NCBI GenBank assembly: GCA_036496605.1
Contig: DASXKV010000035.1
Span: forward strand, 1 to 64,000
Length of the DNA: 64,000 bases
Direction of reading: 5' to 3'
Source of the DNA: Gemmatimonadaceae bacterium
GTDB lineage: Bacteria > Gemmatimonadota > Gemmatimonadetes > Gemmatimonadales > Gemmatimonadaceae
Shown one piece after another: positions 9,312-18,238 of this stretch (position 1 is the first letter of the stretch; the number at the start of each line of letters is the position of its first letter). A model generated the notes under the pieces. That model was not told the DNA's origin. It was given only the letters and a program-made list of their open reading frames with translations, and did no database searches. The position numbers and the translations under genes were made by a program.

Positions 9312-9728
9312 TCATCGTTCGGTCAACTCGATCAAGACGCCGCCTGTGGAGGATGGATGGAGGAAAGCGATGGGCTTGCCTTCGGCACCGATACGCGGCT
9401 TTTCATCGATCAGCCGGATACCCGCGGCGCGGCAGCGCTCGAGCGCTGCCGAAAGGTCGTCGACCGCAAAACAGAGGTGGTGGATCCCCGGGCCACGTTT
9501 GGCGATGAATTTGCCGATGGGTGAATCATCGACCGCCGGCTCGAGGAGCTCGACCAGCGATTCCCCGGCGGAAAAACCGGCGATTCTGGCCCCATCCGCG
9601 TCATCCAGAGAAAGGCCGTCCATTCCGAGCACATCGCGATAGAATGGTGTGAGGGCCTCGAGGTCTCGCACGGCGATGCCAATGTGGGCAAGGCGAGCTC
9701 CAGAGCGGGGCAAGGACGATTTGGGCAA
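9312..9728 (-). CDS. mce: Methylmalonyl-CoA epimerase
   Basis: A VOC-superfamily enzyme of 138 residues that interconverts the R and S forms of methylmalonyl-CoA in propionate, odd-chain and branched-chain catabolism. The metal ligands appear in place: HIGIAVRDL near residue 15, GIHHLCFAVDDL around 82-93, and a C-terminal VLIELTE. PFYRDVLGM is typical. The start appears to be TTG at 9728; a second TTG five codons in is an alternative and no clear Shine-Dalgarno sequence is visible. It is convergent with the lipoprotein gene. Its mutase partner is not in the window, but acyl-CoA genes at 57-62 kb fit the same metabolism. Confidence 0.9.
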   Translation of the reverse strand: MPKSSLPRSGARLAHIGIAVRDLEALTPFYRDVLGMDGLSLDDADGARIAGFSAGESLVELLEPAVDDSPIGKFIAKRGPGIHHLCFAVDDLSAALERCRAAGIRLIDEKPRIGAEGKPIAFLHPSSTGGVLIELTER

Positions 9729-9820
9729 GATTACGAAGGCTGAAGTCAGGAAAAGCTAACCTTAAAGCGGGGCGACACGATCGAATTTCGCCCTCACAGG
9801 CAAGGAGGAGAAAGCCGAGC

Positions 9821-10171
9821 ATGTCCAACGCCGTAGTGGTCACCGACGCGACCTTCGAGCAAGAGGTCGAGAAGCACGACGGTCTCTCCGTCGTCGATTT
9901 CTGGGCGACCTGGTGTGGCCCGTGTCGAATCATCTCACCTATCCTCGATCAACTCTCCGTCGAGTACGAGGGACGGGTCAAAATCTCGAAGATGGACGTC
10001 GACGCCAACATCAAGACGGCGTCCCGGTTCAACGTCCGATCGATCCCGATGCTGTTGTTCTTCAAGAACGGGAAGGTCGTGGATCAGATCATCGGCGCGG
10101 TGCCGAAGAACATGATCCAATCCAAGTTCGAGCAGCATGCCGCTCCTCAGAGCGCGGAGCGCGGTGCATAG
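9821..10171 (+). CDS. trxA: Thioredoxin
   Basis: Cytoplasmic disulfide reductase of 116 residues with the active site WCGPC at residues 31-35 inside VVDFWATWCGPCRIISP, and the cis-proline loop RSIPMLLFF. Length and motif are those of a classical thioredoxin; the C-terminal dozen residues (HAAPQSAERGA) extend a little beyond the usual fold. The GGAGGAGA sequence 10 nt upstream of ATG 9821 is one of the strongest ribosome binding sites in the window. A hairpin at 10294-10331 with a T-rich tail lies downstream. Confidence 0.96.
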   Translation: MSNAVVVTDATFEQEVEKHDGLSVVDFWATWCGPCRIISPILDQLSVEYEGRVKISKMDVDANIKTASRFNVRSIPMLLFFKNGKVVDQIIGAVPKNMIQSKFEQHAAPQSAERGA

Positions 10172-10225
10172 GCGGGACGCAGTAGGGGCGGCAGTGCTAG
10201 CACCTAGCACCTGGCAATTCAGAAC
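10172..10225 (+). repeat. Weak heptamer-periodic repeat downstream of trxA
   Basis: A G-rich stretch (TAGGCGG, TAGGGGC) is followed by C-rich units TAGCACC TAGCACC at 10197-10211. Same arm order and 7-nt period as the stronger elements in the window, but short and about 140 nt before the next start codon. Confidence 0.4.
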
Positions 10226-10293
10226 TACCGGCGTTTCCTGATAGCGGAGTCGAGCGTCCCTAAGGTGCCGCTGGTGGCGGACCTAGGGGCCTG

Positions 10294-10339
10294 AGAACGC
10301 CTGGGCCGACACGTCCGCGGCCAGGCGTTCTTCTTTTTC
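10294..10339 (+). terminator. Rho-independent terminator after trxA
   Basis: Arms AGAACGCCTGG (10294-10304) and CCAGGCGTTCT (10321-10331) form a perfect 11-bp stem with a 16-nt loop, followed by TCTTTTTCC. Placed 120 nt after the trxA stop, with the next gene starting at 10352. Confidence 0.8.
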
Positions 10340-10351
10340 CTCTGCTCCGCG

Positions 10352-11326
10352 ATGCACCATCATGTAGCCGGTCTCCGGTATCCGCACGCACGCGTGCTGC
10401 TGCCGCGCACCCGGCTCGCGTACATCCACCTCCGCAACCTGCTGACCGACGCGAAGCGCGATCGGTCCGCGCGCGTTTCGGGCTACGTCGCCATTTGGCT
10501 GCCAGAGGAATTCGTCACGCTTTACATGCAGCGCGGCGAGGTCGTGAACGCAACGATTCGCGACAAGAGTGGCTCGTGCGTCATCGCTATTGCGAAGGCG
10601 CTCGAGATGGTGCCAACGGAGCCCGAGTACGGTGACATCTGCTTTCACGAGGCGGACGAGGCGCAACTCGCCTGCATGTTCATCGCCCAGACTCGTGAGT
10701 CCGAGGCGTGGCCCGACGGACTCGCCGTCACCGATCCGGCCGTGCTCTTTCCGTATCTCATGGCGATCACGTTCGACGGATCGATCGAAATCATTGCTGA
10801 CGAGACCGTGAATTATCTGCTTTTCAAGAACGGAAACGTCGAGCGCGCGTTCATGGCCGCGGGCAATCAGGGCACGCTCGTCGATCGCGTTGCCAAGTTG
10901 TTCGCACGCGAAGGACGAAGCGGATCGAAGCTTCAGCGCTGGCCCGAGATGCCGACGCTCCCCGAGCAAGCTCCGCCCGCGCTTGTGCAAGCATACCGCG
11001 AGCTCGCTACGGGGCTCGTCCAACGTCTCATCGCGCAGGGAAAGGAAGGTGCGCCAGCGATCGCCGAGCAAGCGCGTCAGAATCTGCTCACCGAGCACGA
11101 TTCTCTCGAAGGATTCTCGTTCAATGGGCGCCCGGCTCGCGACCCGGTAACGGAGACGGCGAAACTCACGAAGGCGATGGCGGCATGGATGAAAGAAGTC
11201 ATTTGGGCTGCCGTCGATCACGATGTGCTTCCGCCGGAACAGCTGATCAAAGAGCTGACGTGGGATCGCCGGCACATGTTCCAGTCTGCCGGGCTGTACG
11301 ATCAGCTTCCCTGGAGGGTATCCTAG
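10352..11326 (+). CDS. Conserved-looking protein of unknown function (DUF4388/PATAN-like N-terminus)
   Basis: A 324-residue soluble protein without signal peptide or membrane segment. The N-terminal third (NLLTDAKRDRSARVSGYVAI then FVTLYMQRGEVVNATIRD) resembles the PATAN/DUF4388 fold found near signalling domains; the remainder is helical with no catalytic motif I recognise. Start ATG 10352 has no clear ribosome binding site and follows the trxA terminator closely, so a start a few codons later is possible. The C-terminus runs right up to rsmI, whose GTG start is six bases after this stop, and the GGAGG near 11313 inside this gene may serve rsmI. Confidence 0.62.
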   Translation: MHHHVAGLRYPHARVLLPRTRLAYIHLRNLLTDAKRDRSARVSGYVAIWLPEEFVTLYMQRGEVVNATIRDKSGSCVIAIAKALEMVPTEPEYGDICFHEADEAQLACMFIAQTRESEAWPDGLAVTDPAVLFPYLMAITFDGSIEIIADETVNYLLFKNGNVERAFMAAGNQGTLVDRVAKLFAREGRSGSKLQRWPEMPTLPEQAPPALVQAYRELATGLVQRLIAQGKEGAPAIAEQARQNLLTEHDSLEGFSFNGRPARDPVTETAKLTKAMAAWMKEVIWAAVDHDVLPPEQLIKELTWDRRHMFQSAGLYDQLPWRVS

Positions 11327-11331
11327 ATGGG

Positions 11332-12177
11332 GTGAGCGCGTCGGTCGCCGCCGGTCGACTTTATGTCGTCAGTACCCCCATCGGAAACTTGGGGGATTTT
11401 TCTTTTCGAGCGATCGACGTTTTGCGCGCGGCGTCGCTGATCCTCGCCGAGGACACGCGGCACTCGCGGACGCTGCTGAACCGGTACGAGATCCGAACGC
11501 CAGTCAGCTCGTATCACGAACACAATGAAGCGAAGACAACACCGGGATTGATCGAGCGTCTTCGGAGGGGCGACGATCTCGCGCTGATCTCCGATGCGGG
11601 AACGCCCTTGCTTTCCGATCCGGGATCGCGACTCGTTTCGGCTGCCATCGACGCGAGCATCATCGTCATTCCGATTCCCGGTGCCTCCGCCTTGTTGCCG
11701 GCGTTGATCGCGTCGGGAATCGACGCCGAGCGATTCACATTCTTTGGCTTTCTTCCGCGCAAGGGACGCGAGCGCGCGTCGACGCTCGCCGAGCTCGTAT
11801 CGTTGCCACATACTGCCGTGTTGTATGAAGCGCCGACGAGGCTGGCCGAAACGCTCAGTGAACTGGAAGAGCACGGCGCGGGGCAAAAAAAGATCGCGGT
11901 GGCCCGCGAAATGACAAAGCAGTATGAAGAGGTGCGTCGGGGAACGGTGAGTACGCTCCGCGCGTACTACAAGGACACGCCTCCGAAAGGCGAATGCGTG
12001 ATCGTGCTCGCAGGCGCCGATGTGTGTGCCGTGGATGAATCGGATGTGCGCGCACGTGCGCGCGCGCTCGCGGCCGAGGGCCGGAGCGCACGTGACGTGG
12101 TCGCTCAGCTGGTCGCGGAACTTGGCGTCCCTCGGAATAAGGCGTACGCGATTGTGGAAGAGGAGAAGCATGCGTAG
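11332..12177 (+). CDS. rsmI: 16S rRNA (cytidine(1402)-2'-O)-methyltransferase
   Basis: SAM-dependent methyltransferase that modifies C1402 in the decoding centre of 16S rRNA. The 281-residue product has the tetrapyrrole-methylase fold with LYVVSTPIGNLGDFSFRA at the N-terminus, LILAEDTRHSRTLL, SSYHEHNE, LALISDAGTPLLSDPG and the motif PIPGASALLPAL, all diagnostic of RsmI. A GTG at 11332 is chosen because it is immediately before the conserved region; the ATG at 11326 in another frame hits a stop. Its end overlaps the ATG of the DUF4159 gene, making it the first gene of a coupled operon. Confidence 0.93.
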   Translation: MSASVAAGRLYVVSTPIGNLGDFSFRAIDVLRAASLILAEDTRHSRTLLNRYEIRTPVSSYHEHNEAKTTPGLIERLRRGDDLALISDAGTPLLSDPGSRLVSAAIDASIIVIPIPGASALLPALIASGIDAERFTFFGFLPRKGRERASTLAELVSLPHTAVLYEAPTRLAETLSELEEHGAGQKKIAVAREMTKQYEEVRRGTVSTLRAYYKDTPPKGECVIVLAGADVCAVDESDVRARARALAAEGRSARDVVAQLVAELGVPRNKAYAIVEEEKHA

Positions 12178-12931
12178 AGGGCGGAGCAAAGAGCGCGGAG
12201 CGCAGAGCGTTGCGCGCAGAGCGAGAAGCATCGCTATCGGCGTTGGAGCTCTCGCGCTGAGCGGCGGTCTCCTTGCCGCCGCCGGACCGCGCTCTTCCCA
12301 CAGCGCTCTACACTCTCGGCCACCGGCGCGTCTGACTATTGCGCGTCTCCAGTACGACGGCGGCGGAGACTGGTACGCGAATCCGTCGAGCCTTCCCAAT
12401 CTGCTCGCCGCCATCCGGGAACGGACCTCGCTCGATGTCGGCAAGGTCGAGGCGCGGGTTCGGATCATGGACGACAAGCTCTGGGATTATCCCTTCCTTC
12501 ACGTCACCGGTCACGGCAACATTCGCTTGAGTGACGAAGAGGTCGTGCGTCTGCGCGAGTATCTCATGCGCGGCGGCTTCCTGCACGTGAGCGATAATTA
12601 CGGGATCGACTCGAGCTTCCGCCGGGAGATCAAGCGCGTCTTTCCCGACCGTGAGCTGGTCGACGTTCCGTTGTCGCATCCGATCTACCACATCGTCTAC
12701 GACTTTCCGAAAGGTTTACCAAAGATTCACGAGCACGACGGTAAGCCGGCGCGCGGCTTCGGCATCTTCATTGGAGATCGTCTCGCGGTCTTCTACGATT
12801 GGTCGTGCGATCTGGGAAATGGCTGGGAAGACTACGAGGTCTATCACGACCCGCCGGCGCTGCATGAAGCGGCGCTGCGCATGGGCGTGAACCTGTTCGT
12901 CTACGCCGTAACGAGTCGACCGGTGCCATGA
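12170..12931 (+). CDS. DUF4159 exported protein
   Basis: A 253-residue protein with a basic N-terminus, a hydrophobic segment (SIAIGVGALALSGGLLAAAG) and then the DUF4159 domain (RLTIARLQYDGGGDWYANPSSL, FLHVTGHG, FLHVSDNYG, HPIYHIVYDFP, FYDWSCDLGNGWED). The family usually occurs in operons with DUF4175/TPR proteins and MoxR-type AAA ATPases; the fold resembles glutamine-amidotransferase-like domains without a clear catalytic triad. The ATG at 12170 overlaps the rsmI stop and has GAGGAG upstream. The basic residues of the signal region are encoded by a G-rich heptamer-periodic repeat arm. Confidence 0.85.
   Translation: MRRGRSKERGAQSVARRARSIAIGVGALALSGGLLAAAGPRSSHSALHSRPPARLTIARLQYDGGGDWYANPSSLPNLLAAIRERTSLDVGKVEARVRIMDDKLWDYPFLHVTGHGNIRLSDEEVVRLREYLMRGGFLHVSDNYGIDSSFRREIKRVFPDRELVDVPLSHPIYHIVYDFPKGLPKIHEHDGKPARGFGIFIGDRLAVFYDWSCDLGNGWEDYEVYHDPPALHEAALRMGVNLFVYAVTSRPVP
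12176..12320 (+). repeat. Heptamer-periodic inverted repeat inside the 5' end of the DUF4159 gene
   Basis: A G-rich arm (12176-12230, units GAGCGCG, GAGCGCA) and a C-rich arm (12288-12320, units CGCTCTT, CGCTCTA) lie at the very start of the coding region. The arms are partly complementary and each has a 7-nt period, matching the other elements in arm order relative to the gene. Confidence 0.6.
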
Positions 12932-15900
12932 CGCCACTCGAATTCGTCGAACGAGAACGCGCACGCCTCCGACGCCTGCACATCGTCGCGGGCGTGTCGC
13001 TTGCGCTCGCCGTCACTTTCGTCGTGTTGGCGCTCGGCGTGCTCCTGCTCGGCAATGCGCGCTGGATTGCCCTGCCGCGCTCCGCGCCGTTCGCGGTATG
13101 GCTGGTTGTCGGCGCGCTGGATATGTCGGTCATCGTCTGGAGCTGGCGACGGCTGCGCGGCGACGTGACTCGAACAGGCATGGCGGCGACGATCGAGCGC
13201 GAGCAAGCGCTGCGGGCCGGTGCCTTACGAGGCGCGCTCGAGGTGGCTGACCGTGGCGCGCTGGGACGTCACGCCGCGACGGAAATGTCGAACAGGCTCC
13301 GGGGCGCGGGACCGAATCTCGCGCCGACGTCGCGACGTTCCGCGCGCCGGCACGCGGGTCGCACCTTCGCTGCCGCCGCGATCAGTATCGCGCTCCTCGG
13401 CGGCTTGACACCGGTGTTCGGCGACGGTCTGCTCGCGCTGCTGCTTCCGGTCAAGGCATGGAACGGCACGCTCCTGCCGAAGTTGGAGTTCCGCAGTCTG
13501 CCCCGTGAAGTGATGCGCGGCGAGGAACTGAAGCTGGAAATCGTCGCGCCGCGCCGATCGCAGGTGACGTTGGCGCAGCGAACGACTGGTGAGGGATGGC
13601 GCACGACGTCGATCGCGGTGTCACCTGACGGTATTGCACGCACCGAGATCGGGGCGATGCGCGGCGCGCTCACGCTCGTCGTCTCCGACGGCCGCGCGTC
13701 GACGGACACCGCAGTCGTTAGGGTCACGGATCGGCCGTTTGTCGGCGCGATCTCGATGCACGCGACGTATCCCGAGTATCTCGGACGGGCACCCGAAGGA
13801 CTTCCTGTCGGCGAGCCGGCGCGCGTGCCACAGGGCACAATCGTCGAGATCTCCGGCCGTGCGTCGACGGAACTGAAAGGCGTCCGTCTCGTGAACCCGA
13901 AGAATTCGATCGAGTTGCACCCCAACGGTCATGCCTTCAGCGGCCGCTTCACGGCGACGCAGACCGCCAAATGGAATTGGAGCGCCGTGGGTCCGTTCGG
14001 TCCGATCAGCGACGTGCCGCTCCCGCTCGAGCTCGAGGTCGTACCGGATTCGGCGCCGCGCGTCGAGCTCGTATCTCCGGCTGCCGACACCCTCGTTGCC
14101 GGCGGCGACCGCATTCCACTTCGCCTAACGGTGAGCGACGATCACGGCATCGCGCGCGTGGAACTGCAGAGCTGGAAGCAGGGCAATGGTGCGCAGCAGC
14201 CCATGCTCGTTCAGATGCTCTCGGGACCGCAATCCACGCTCTGGAACGGCTCGGCGATGCTCGATCTCGCTCCGCGTGAGCTTCAGCCCGGTGACGCGCT
14301 GCACGTGAAGGTTGTGGCAATCGACAACTCACCGTGGGCGCAGAAAGGCGAGAGCCGGGAGTTGCTCCTCAAGATTCCAACGATGGAGGAGCGCCGCGCC
14401 ATGGCGCGCGATGCCGCCGACTCGGCGGTGCGTGAGGCGCAGGCGACGGCGACTGCGCAGCGCGCTCTCGAACAACGCACCGATGACGCCGCTCGTGATC
14501 GCGGCCAGCGGGCAAACGGTACGCGCAACGGCGACAACGCGTCCTCGTCGGAATCGAAGGCGAACGGCGGACAACAGGGCTCGATGAGCTATGAGGCGGC
14601 GGAGCAGGCGCGCGCCGTCGCGAAGGAACAACGCGCGCTCACCGACCGTGTGAAGAATCTCGAAGAGCAGGCGAAGAGTCTCGAGCAGCAGCTCAAACAG
14701 GCGGGCGCGCTGGATACCAGCTTGGCGCGCCAGCTCCGCGACGCGCAGGAATTGCTGCGTCAAGCGCTGACGCCCGAGCTGATGGAGCAAATGAAGAAGC
14801 TCGAGGACGCGGCGCAACAGCTCTCCGGCGATCAGGCTCGTCAGGCAATGAAGGATCTTGCCGCGATGCAACAACGATTGCGCGAGCAACTCGAGAAAAG
14901 TGCGGAAATGCTCAAGCGCGCCGCCTTCGAGGGCGCGATGCAGACCTTGAAGGACGAAGCGAAGGACATCGCCGATCGTGAACGGAAGCTTGCGGACAGC
15001 GCGAAGGCCAAGCGCGACAGCGCGAGCGAGGCGCAGCAAAACCAGGCGCGACAGCTCGCCGAGCGGTCGGACCGTTTCAGCGACGACGTGCGGAAGCTTC
15101 AGGAGCGGCTCGCGCGCGAGAAGGCAGATCCGGGCGCAAAGCGCGCTGACGAGGCGCGAAAGCACGGTGAAGCATCCGCCGAGAAAATGAAAGAGGCTGC
15201 TGGGGATCAGTCCGCTGCCAGCGAGCAACAAAACGGACGCGACTCGCTGAAAGCGTCGAGCGGCAAGCCTAACGAGCAGCGCTCGTCAGCGGCGCAGCAA
15301 CGCCAGTCGGGGCAGAGCTCGCAGACGCAAGCGGGTGGTGATCAGCAGCGGGGACAGGGCCAAGCCAGCGCGCAGGCGCAGAATGGCAAGCAGTCCAGCG
15401 GTGCGCAGGGCCAGCGCCGGCAGCAGGGTCAATCCGGTCAGTCGGGTCAGCGCGGCCAATCCGGGCAGCAGGGTGGCGAGATGCAGGAGAGCGCGCGCGA
15501 CGCCGCCAGCCAGATGGAGCAGGCAGCACAGGCGATGCAGGACGCGCGTGATGCGCAGGTTTCGGAGTGGAAGAAGGAGCTCACGGGCGATCTCGATCAA
15601 ACGATTCAGGAGCTCTTGCAGATGGCGCGCGAAGAGTCGGCGATGGAGCAGAAGGCGCGCTCCGGCGATGGGAAGGCCGACGAGATGCGCGGCCAGCAGA
15701 GCGCGGTGAAGCAGGGCGTCGACGAAGCCGCGCAGCGCATGCAGAAAGCCGGGCAGAAGTCCTCGCTCCTCTCCGCTCGATCGCAACGCGCGATGGCCGA
15801 GGCGCAGCAAAAGGTGGGGCAGGCAACGCAGCAGATGACAGACCAGCGTGGCTCGTCGCAATCCGCGAGCTCGTTAGGTGAGGCCGCCGAATCACTCAAC

Positions 15901-16494
15901 CGTGCGGCAGCGTCGCTCGCGCGCGACCGCGAACGCGTGAACACGGCGTCGTCCGCGTCCGGATTCGCCGAGATGCTGCAACAGCTGCAGGAGATGGCCA
16001 AGAAGCAAGGATCCATCAATGCCCAGGCGCAGGGGCTCATGCCGATGCCCGGTGGGCAGATGTCGAGTGAGATGCAAGCGACCGCGCGCGCGCTCGCGCG
16101 CCAGCAGCGAAGCGTGGCGCAGCAGCTCGACGAGATGGGCGAAGGCCCTGGCGGTGATCGTGCCGCTCAACTGGCGAAGGAAGCGCGGCAGCTGGCCGAC
16201 GCGCTGGAGGGAGGCCGCATCGATGGAACGACGCTCGCGCGGCAACAGCAGCTCTTCCGACGATTGTTGGACGCCGGCCGCTCGCTCGAGAAAGACGAGC
16301 GTGAGGACAGCAACAAGCGGGAGGCAAAGGCCGCGAAGGGTGACGACGTGTTCGCGCCCACGAACACCGATGCGACAGGGAAGAACGCATCGAAGTTCCG
16401 CGAGCCGAACTGGAACGAGCTGCGAGGACTCACCGCGGACGAACGGCGGGCGATCCTCGATTACTTCAAGCGCATCAATGAACAGAAGCCGTAA
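12928..16494 (+). CDS. DUF4175 family large membrane-anchored protein
   Basis: A 1188-residue protein. Two membrane segments near residues 20-45 and 55-75, plus another around 150, anchor the N-terminus; a presumably periplasmic beta-rich region (about 180-480, including LKLEIVAPRRSQVTL and a bacterial Ig-like stretch around 370-475) follows. From residue 490 to 1100 the protein is highly charged, Gln/Ala/Glu-rich and predicted coiled coil, with a Ser/Gln/Gly low-complexity segment around 770-850. This matches the DUF4175 family. It overlaps the upstream DUF4159 gene by four bases (ATGA). Function unknown; an envelope structural or stress role is inference from the operon type. Confidence 0.82.
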   Translation: MTPLEFVERERARLRRLHIVAGVSLALAVTFVVLALGVLLLGNARWIALPRSAPFAVWLVVGALDMSVIVWSWRRLRGDVTRTGMAATIEREQALRAGALRGALEVADRGALGRHAATEMSNRLRGAGPNLAPTSRRSARRHAGRTFAAAAISIALLGGLTPVFGDGLLALLLPVKAWNGTLLPKLEFRSLPREVMRGEELKLEIVAPRRSQVTLAQRTTGEGWRTTSIAVSPDGIARTEIGAMRGALTLVVSDGRASTDTAVVRVTDRPFVGAISMHATYPEYLGRAPEGLPVGEPARVPQGTIVEISGRASTELKGVRLVNPKNSIELHPNGHAFSGRFTATQTAKWNWSAVGPFGPISDVPLPLELEVVPDSAPRVELVSPAADTLVAGGDRIPLRLTVSDDHGIARVELQSWKQGNGAQQPMLVQMLSGPQSTLWNGSAMLDLAPRELQPGDALHVKVVAIDNSPWAQKGESRELLLKIPTMEERRAMARDAADSAVREAQATATAQRALEQRTDDAARDRGQRANGTRNGDNASSSESKANGGQQGSMSYEAAEQARAVAKEQRALTDRVKNLEEQAKSLEQQLKQAGALDTSLARQLRDAQELLRQALTPELMEQMKKLEDAAQQLSGDQARQAMKDLAAMQQRLREQLEKSAEMLKRAAFEGAMQTLKDEAKDIADRERKLADSAKAKRDSASEAQQNQARQLAERSDRFSDDVRKLQERLAREKADPGAKRADEARKHGEASAEKMKEAAGDQSAASEQQNGRDSLKASSGKPNEQRSSAAQQRQSGQSSQTQAGGDQQRGQGQASAQAQNGKQSSGAQGQRRQQGQSGQSGQRGQSGQQGGEMQESARDAASQMEQAAQAMQDARDAQVSEWKKELTGDLDQTIQELLQMAREESAMEQKARSGDGKADEMRGQQSAVKQGVDEAAQRMQKAGQKSSLLSARSQRAMAEAQQKVGQATQQMTDQRGSSQSASSLGEAAESLNRAAASLARDRERVNTASSASGFAEMLQQLQEMAKKQGSINAQAQGLMPMPGGQMSSEMQATARALARQQRSVAQQLDEMGEGPGGDRAAQLAKEARQLADALEGGRIDGTTLARQQQLFRRLLDAGRSLEKDEREDSNKREAKAAKGDDVFAPTNTDATGKNASKFREPNWNELRGLTADERRAILDYFKRINEQKP

Positions 16495-16496
16495 AG

Positions 16497-16602
16497 CGTG
16501 GAGGGTGGAAAGCGGAGCGCTGAGCGTTATGCCACGTGTCTTCGCCTTGTGTTGCGTATTGATGGCTTGCGCTCCACTCTCTGCGCTCTACCCTCAGCGC
16601 AG
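16497..16602 (+). repeat. Heptamer-periodic inverted repeat straddling the TPR gene start
   Basis: A G-rich arm (16497-16527, units GTGGAGG, GCGGAGC, GCTGAGC) and a C-rich arm (16569-16602, units CGCTCCA, CGCTCTA, CCCTCAG) flank the ATG at 16529, which would lie in the loop of a hairpin. Both arms keep a 7-nt period. Confidence 0.6.
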
Positions 16603-18238
16603 CGAAGACTCCACGGCGTTCTACAAGGCGCTCGAGCTCGAGAGCGCGGGAAAGTACAAGGAGGCGGCGCCCCTCTTTCGAACAGCGCTGAGCACGTCGA
16701 GCGCCGTGAGCGCTTTGCTTGGCCTCGAACGCGTGTACGCCGAGCTCGGATGGAGCGACTCGTTGCTCGCTCCGCTCGATACGCTCATTCGACGCAATCC
16801 GCACGAGTCGGTGTATCGCAGCGTGCAGCTGCGCACGCTGCAATCACTCGGCCGCGAGGACGACCTTCACCTCGCGATCGATCGCTGGGTCAAGCAGGTG
16901 CCGGGCGATCCATCCCCGTACCGCGAATACGCGCGACTGTTGCTGCAGCGCGGACTCACCGCGTCCGCCGATAGCGTGATTCGTCAGGCACGAGAGGCGC
17001 TCGGTTCGACCAACGACCTGCAGCTCGAGATCGCGCAACTGCGCGCGGCGATGGGCCTGTGGGAGGAATCCGCGCAGGCGTGGCGATTGGCGCTCGCGCC
17101 ATCGCCGTACCTCGAGCAAGCGGCCATCTACGCACTCATGCCGACGCCCGTGGGGACGCGGAATGGCGTTAGGCAGGTACTGCTCTCGTCACCCGTGGAC
17201 GTGACGGCGCGACGTGCACTCGCCGGTCTGGAGATGGGCTGGGGCTCACCGACCGACGGCTGGCTCGCGCTGAAAGACCTTCCGCCGGACAGCGCGAGCG
17301 CGGCCGCATGGACGGACTTCGCCACGCGCGCCGAGGGCGAGGAACGCTGGCCGCTGGCGCGAGACGCGTTGGTCGCGGCACTACGATGGCGGCGCACACC
17401 CGAGGTCACCCTGCGCGCGGCCAACGCGGCGGTGCGATCGGCCGATCCCGGAACGGCGTTAGCGCTTCTGCCCGTCGATGCACCGATCGCCGACTCGGCG
17501 CGCGCGGCGCGCACGACCGTGCCGCTTCAGGCACGAGCGCTGGCGATGATCGGACGACCTGCAGCCGCCGAGCGGCTTGTCGAACGCTTCGATCGATGGT
17601 TCACACCCGGTATTCGAACCGCCCTCACCCGCGCGGTGGCACTCGGCTGGGTACGTTCCGGCGACATGGCCCGCGCGCGGGCCTCGCTCTCGACTGCGGG
17701 CACCGAAGGCGACTCGAGCGATGCGGCGGGTTGGCTCGCTCTGTATGAGGGCAACCTCCGCACGGCGCGCGTTCTCCTACGCACGAGTACGGAGACGACG
17801 CCCGAGCTGGCGAGCGCGCTCGCGATCATCGCACGCATCCACGCCGATAGCGCACCAGCGTTAGGCAAGGCGTTCCTGCTTCTCGCGCGAAACGACACCG
17901 TCGGCGCGGCGACGGCGTTCGCGGAGGCGGCGGAGCGGCAAGCCAGCGGTGACGCGACGTCGATTCTGCTCTCGACCGCCGCGCAGCTCCGTGCCGCGCT
18001 CAGGGACGACGCGCAGGCGATGGCGCTGTGGCGCCGTATCGTCGAGCAGCAGAGTAGTACACCGGAGGCACCGTCAGCGGAGCTCGAATGGGCGCGCGCG
18101 CTTCGACGGCACGGCGATTCAGCGGGCGCAGTGGGGCGATTGGAGCACCTCATTCTCACCTATCCGCAGAGCGCTCTCGTGCCGCAGGCACGCCGTGAGC
18201 TGGACTTGGCGCGGGCGAGCATTCCTGGGACAACATGA
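16529..18238 (+). CDS. Exported tetratricopeptide-repeat protein
   Basis: A 569-residue protein with a short signal peptide (VFALCCVLMACAPLSAL) and many helical repeats of TPR type: ALELESAGKYKEAAPLFRTAL near residue 32, LGLERVYAELGWSDSLLAPLD, and C-terminal ALRRHGDSAGAVGRLEHLILTYP. It probably acts as a periplasmic scaffold for its operon partners. It lies 34 bases after the DUF4175 stop and overlaps the next gene by four bases. The long open frame upstream overlaps DUF4175 in another frame and is not used. Confidence 0.82.
   Translation: MPRVFALCCVLMACAPLSALYPQRSEDSTAFYKALELESAGKYKEAAPLFRTALSTSSAVSALLGLERVYAELGWSDSLLAPLDTLIRRNPHESVYRSVQLRTLQSLGREDDLHLAIDRWVKQVPGDPSPYREYARLLLQRGLTASADSVIRQAREALGSTNDLQLEIAQLRAAMGLWEESAQAWRLALAPSPYLEQAAIYALMPTPVGTRNGVRQVLLSSPVDVTARRALAGLEMGWGSPTDGWLALKDLPPDSASAAAWTDFATRAEGEERWPLARDALVAALRWRRTPEVTLRAANAAVRSADPGTALALLPVDAPIADSARAARTTVPLQARALAMIGRPAAAERLVERFDRWFTPGIRTALTRAVALGWVRSGDMARARASLSTAGTEGDSSDAAGWLALYEGNLRTARVLLRTSTETTPELASALAIIARIHADSAPALGKAFLLLARNDTVGAATAFAEAAERQASGDATSILLSTAAQLRAALRDDAQAMALWRRIVEQQSSTPEAPSAELEWARALRRHGDSAGAVGRLEHLILTYPQSALVPQARRELDLARASIPGTT

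Noticed and set aside
10283-11275. A 330-residue open frame on the minus strand opposite the unknown protein
   Set aside because: Shadow of the plus-strand gene in a high-GC frame; Arg/His-rich with no domain.
14329-15231. A Leu-rich 300-residue open frame on the minus strand
   Set aside because: Antisense of the DUF4175 coiled coil: Gln and Glu codons read as Leu on the other strand.
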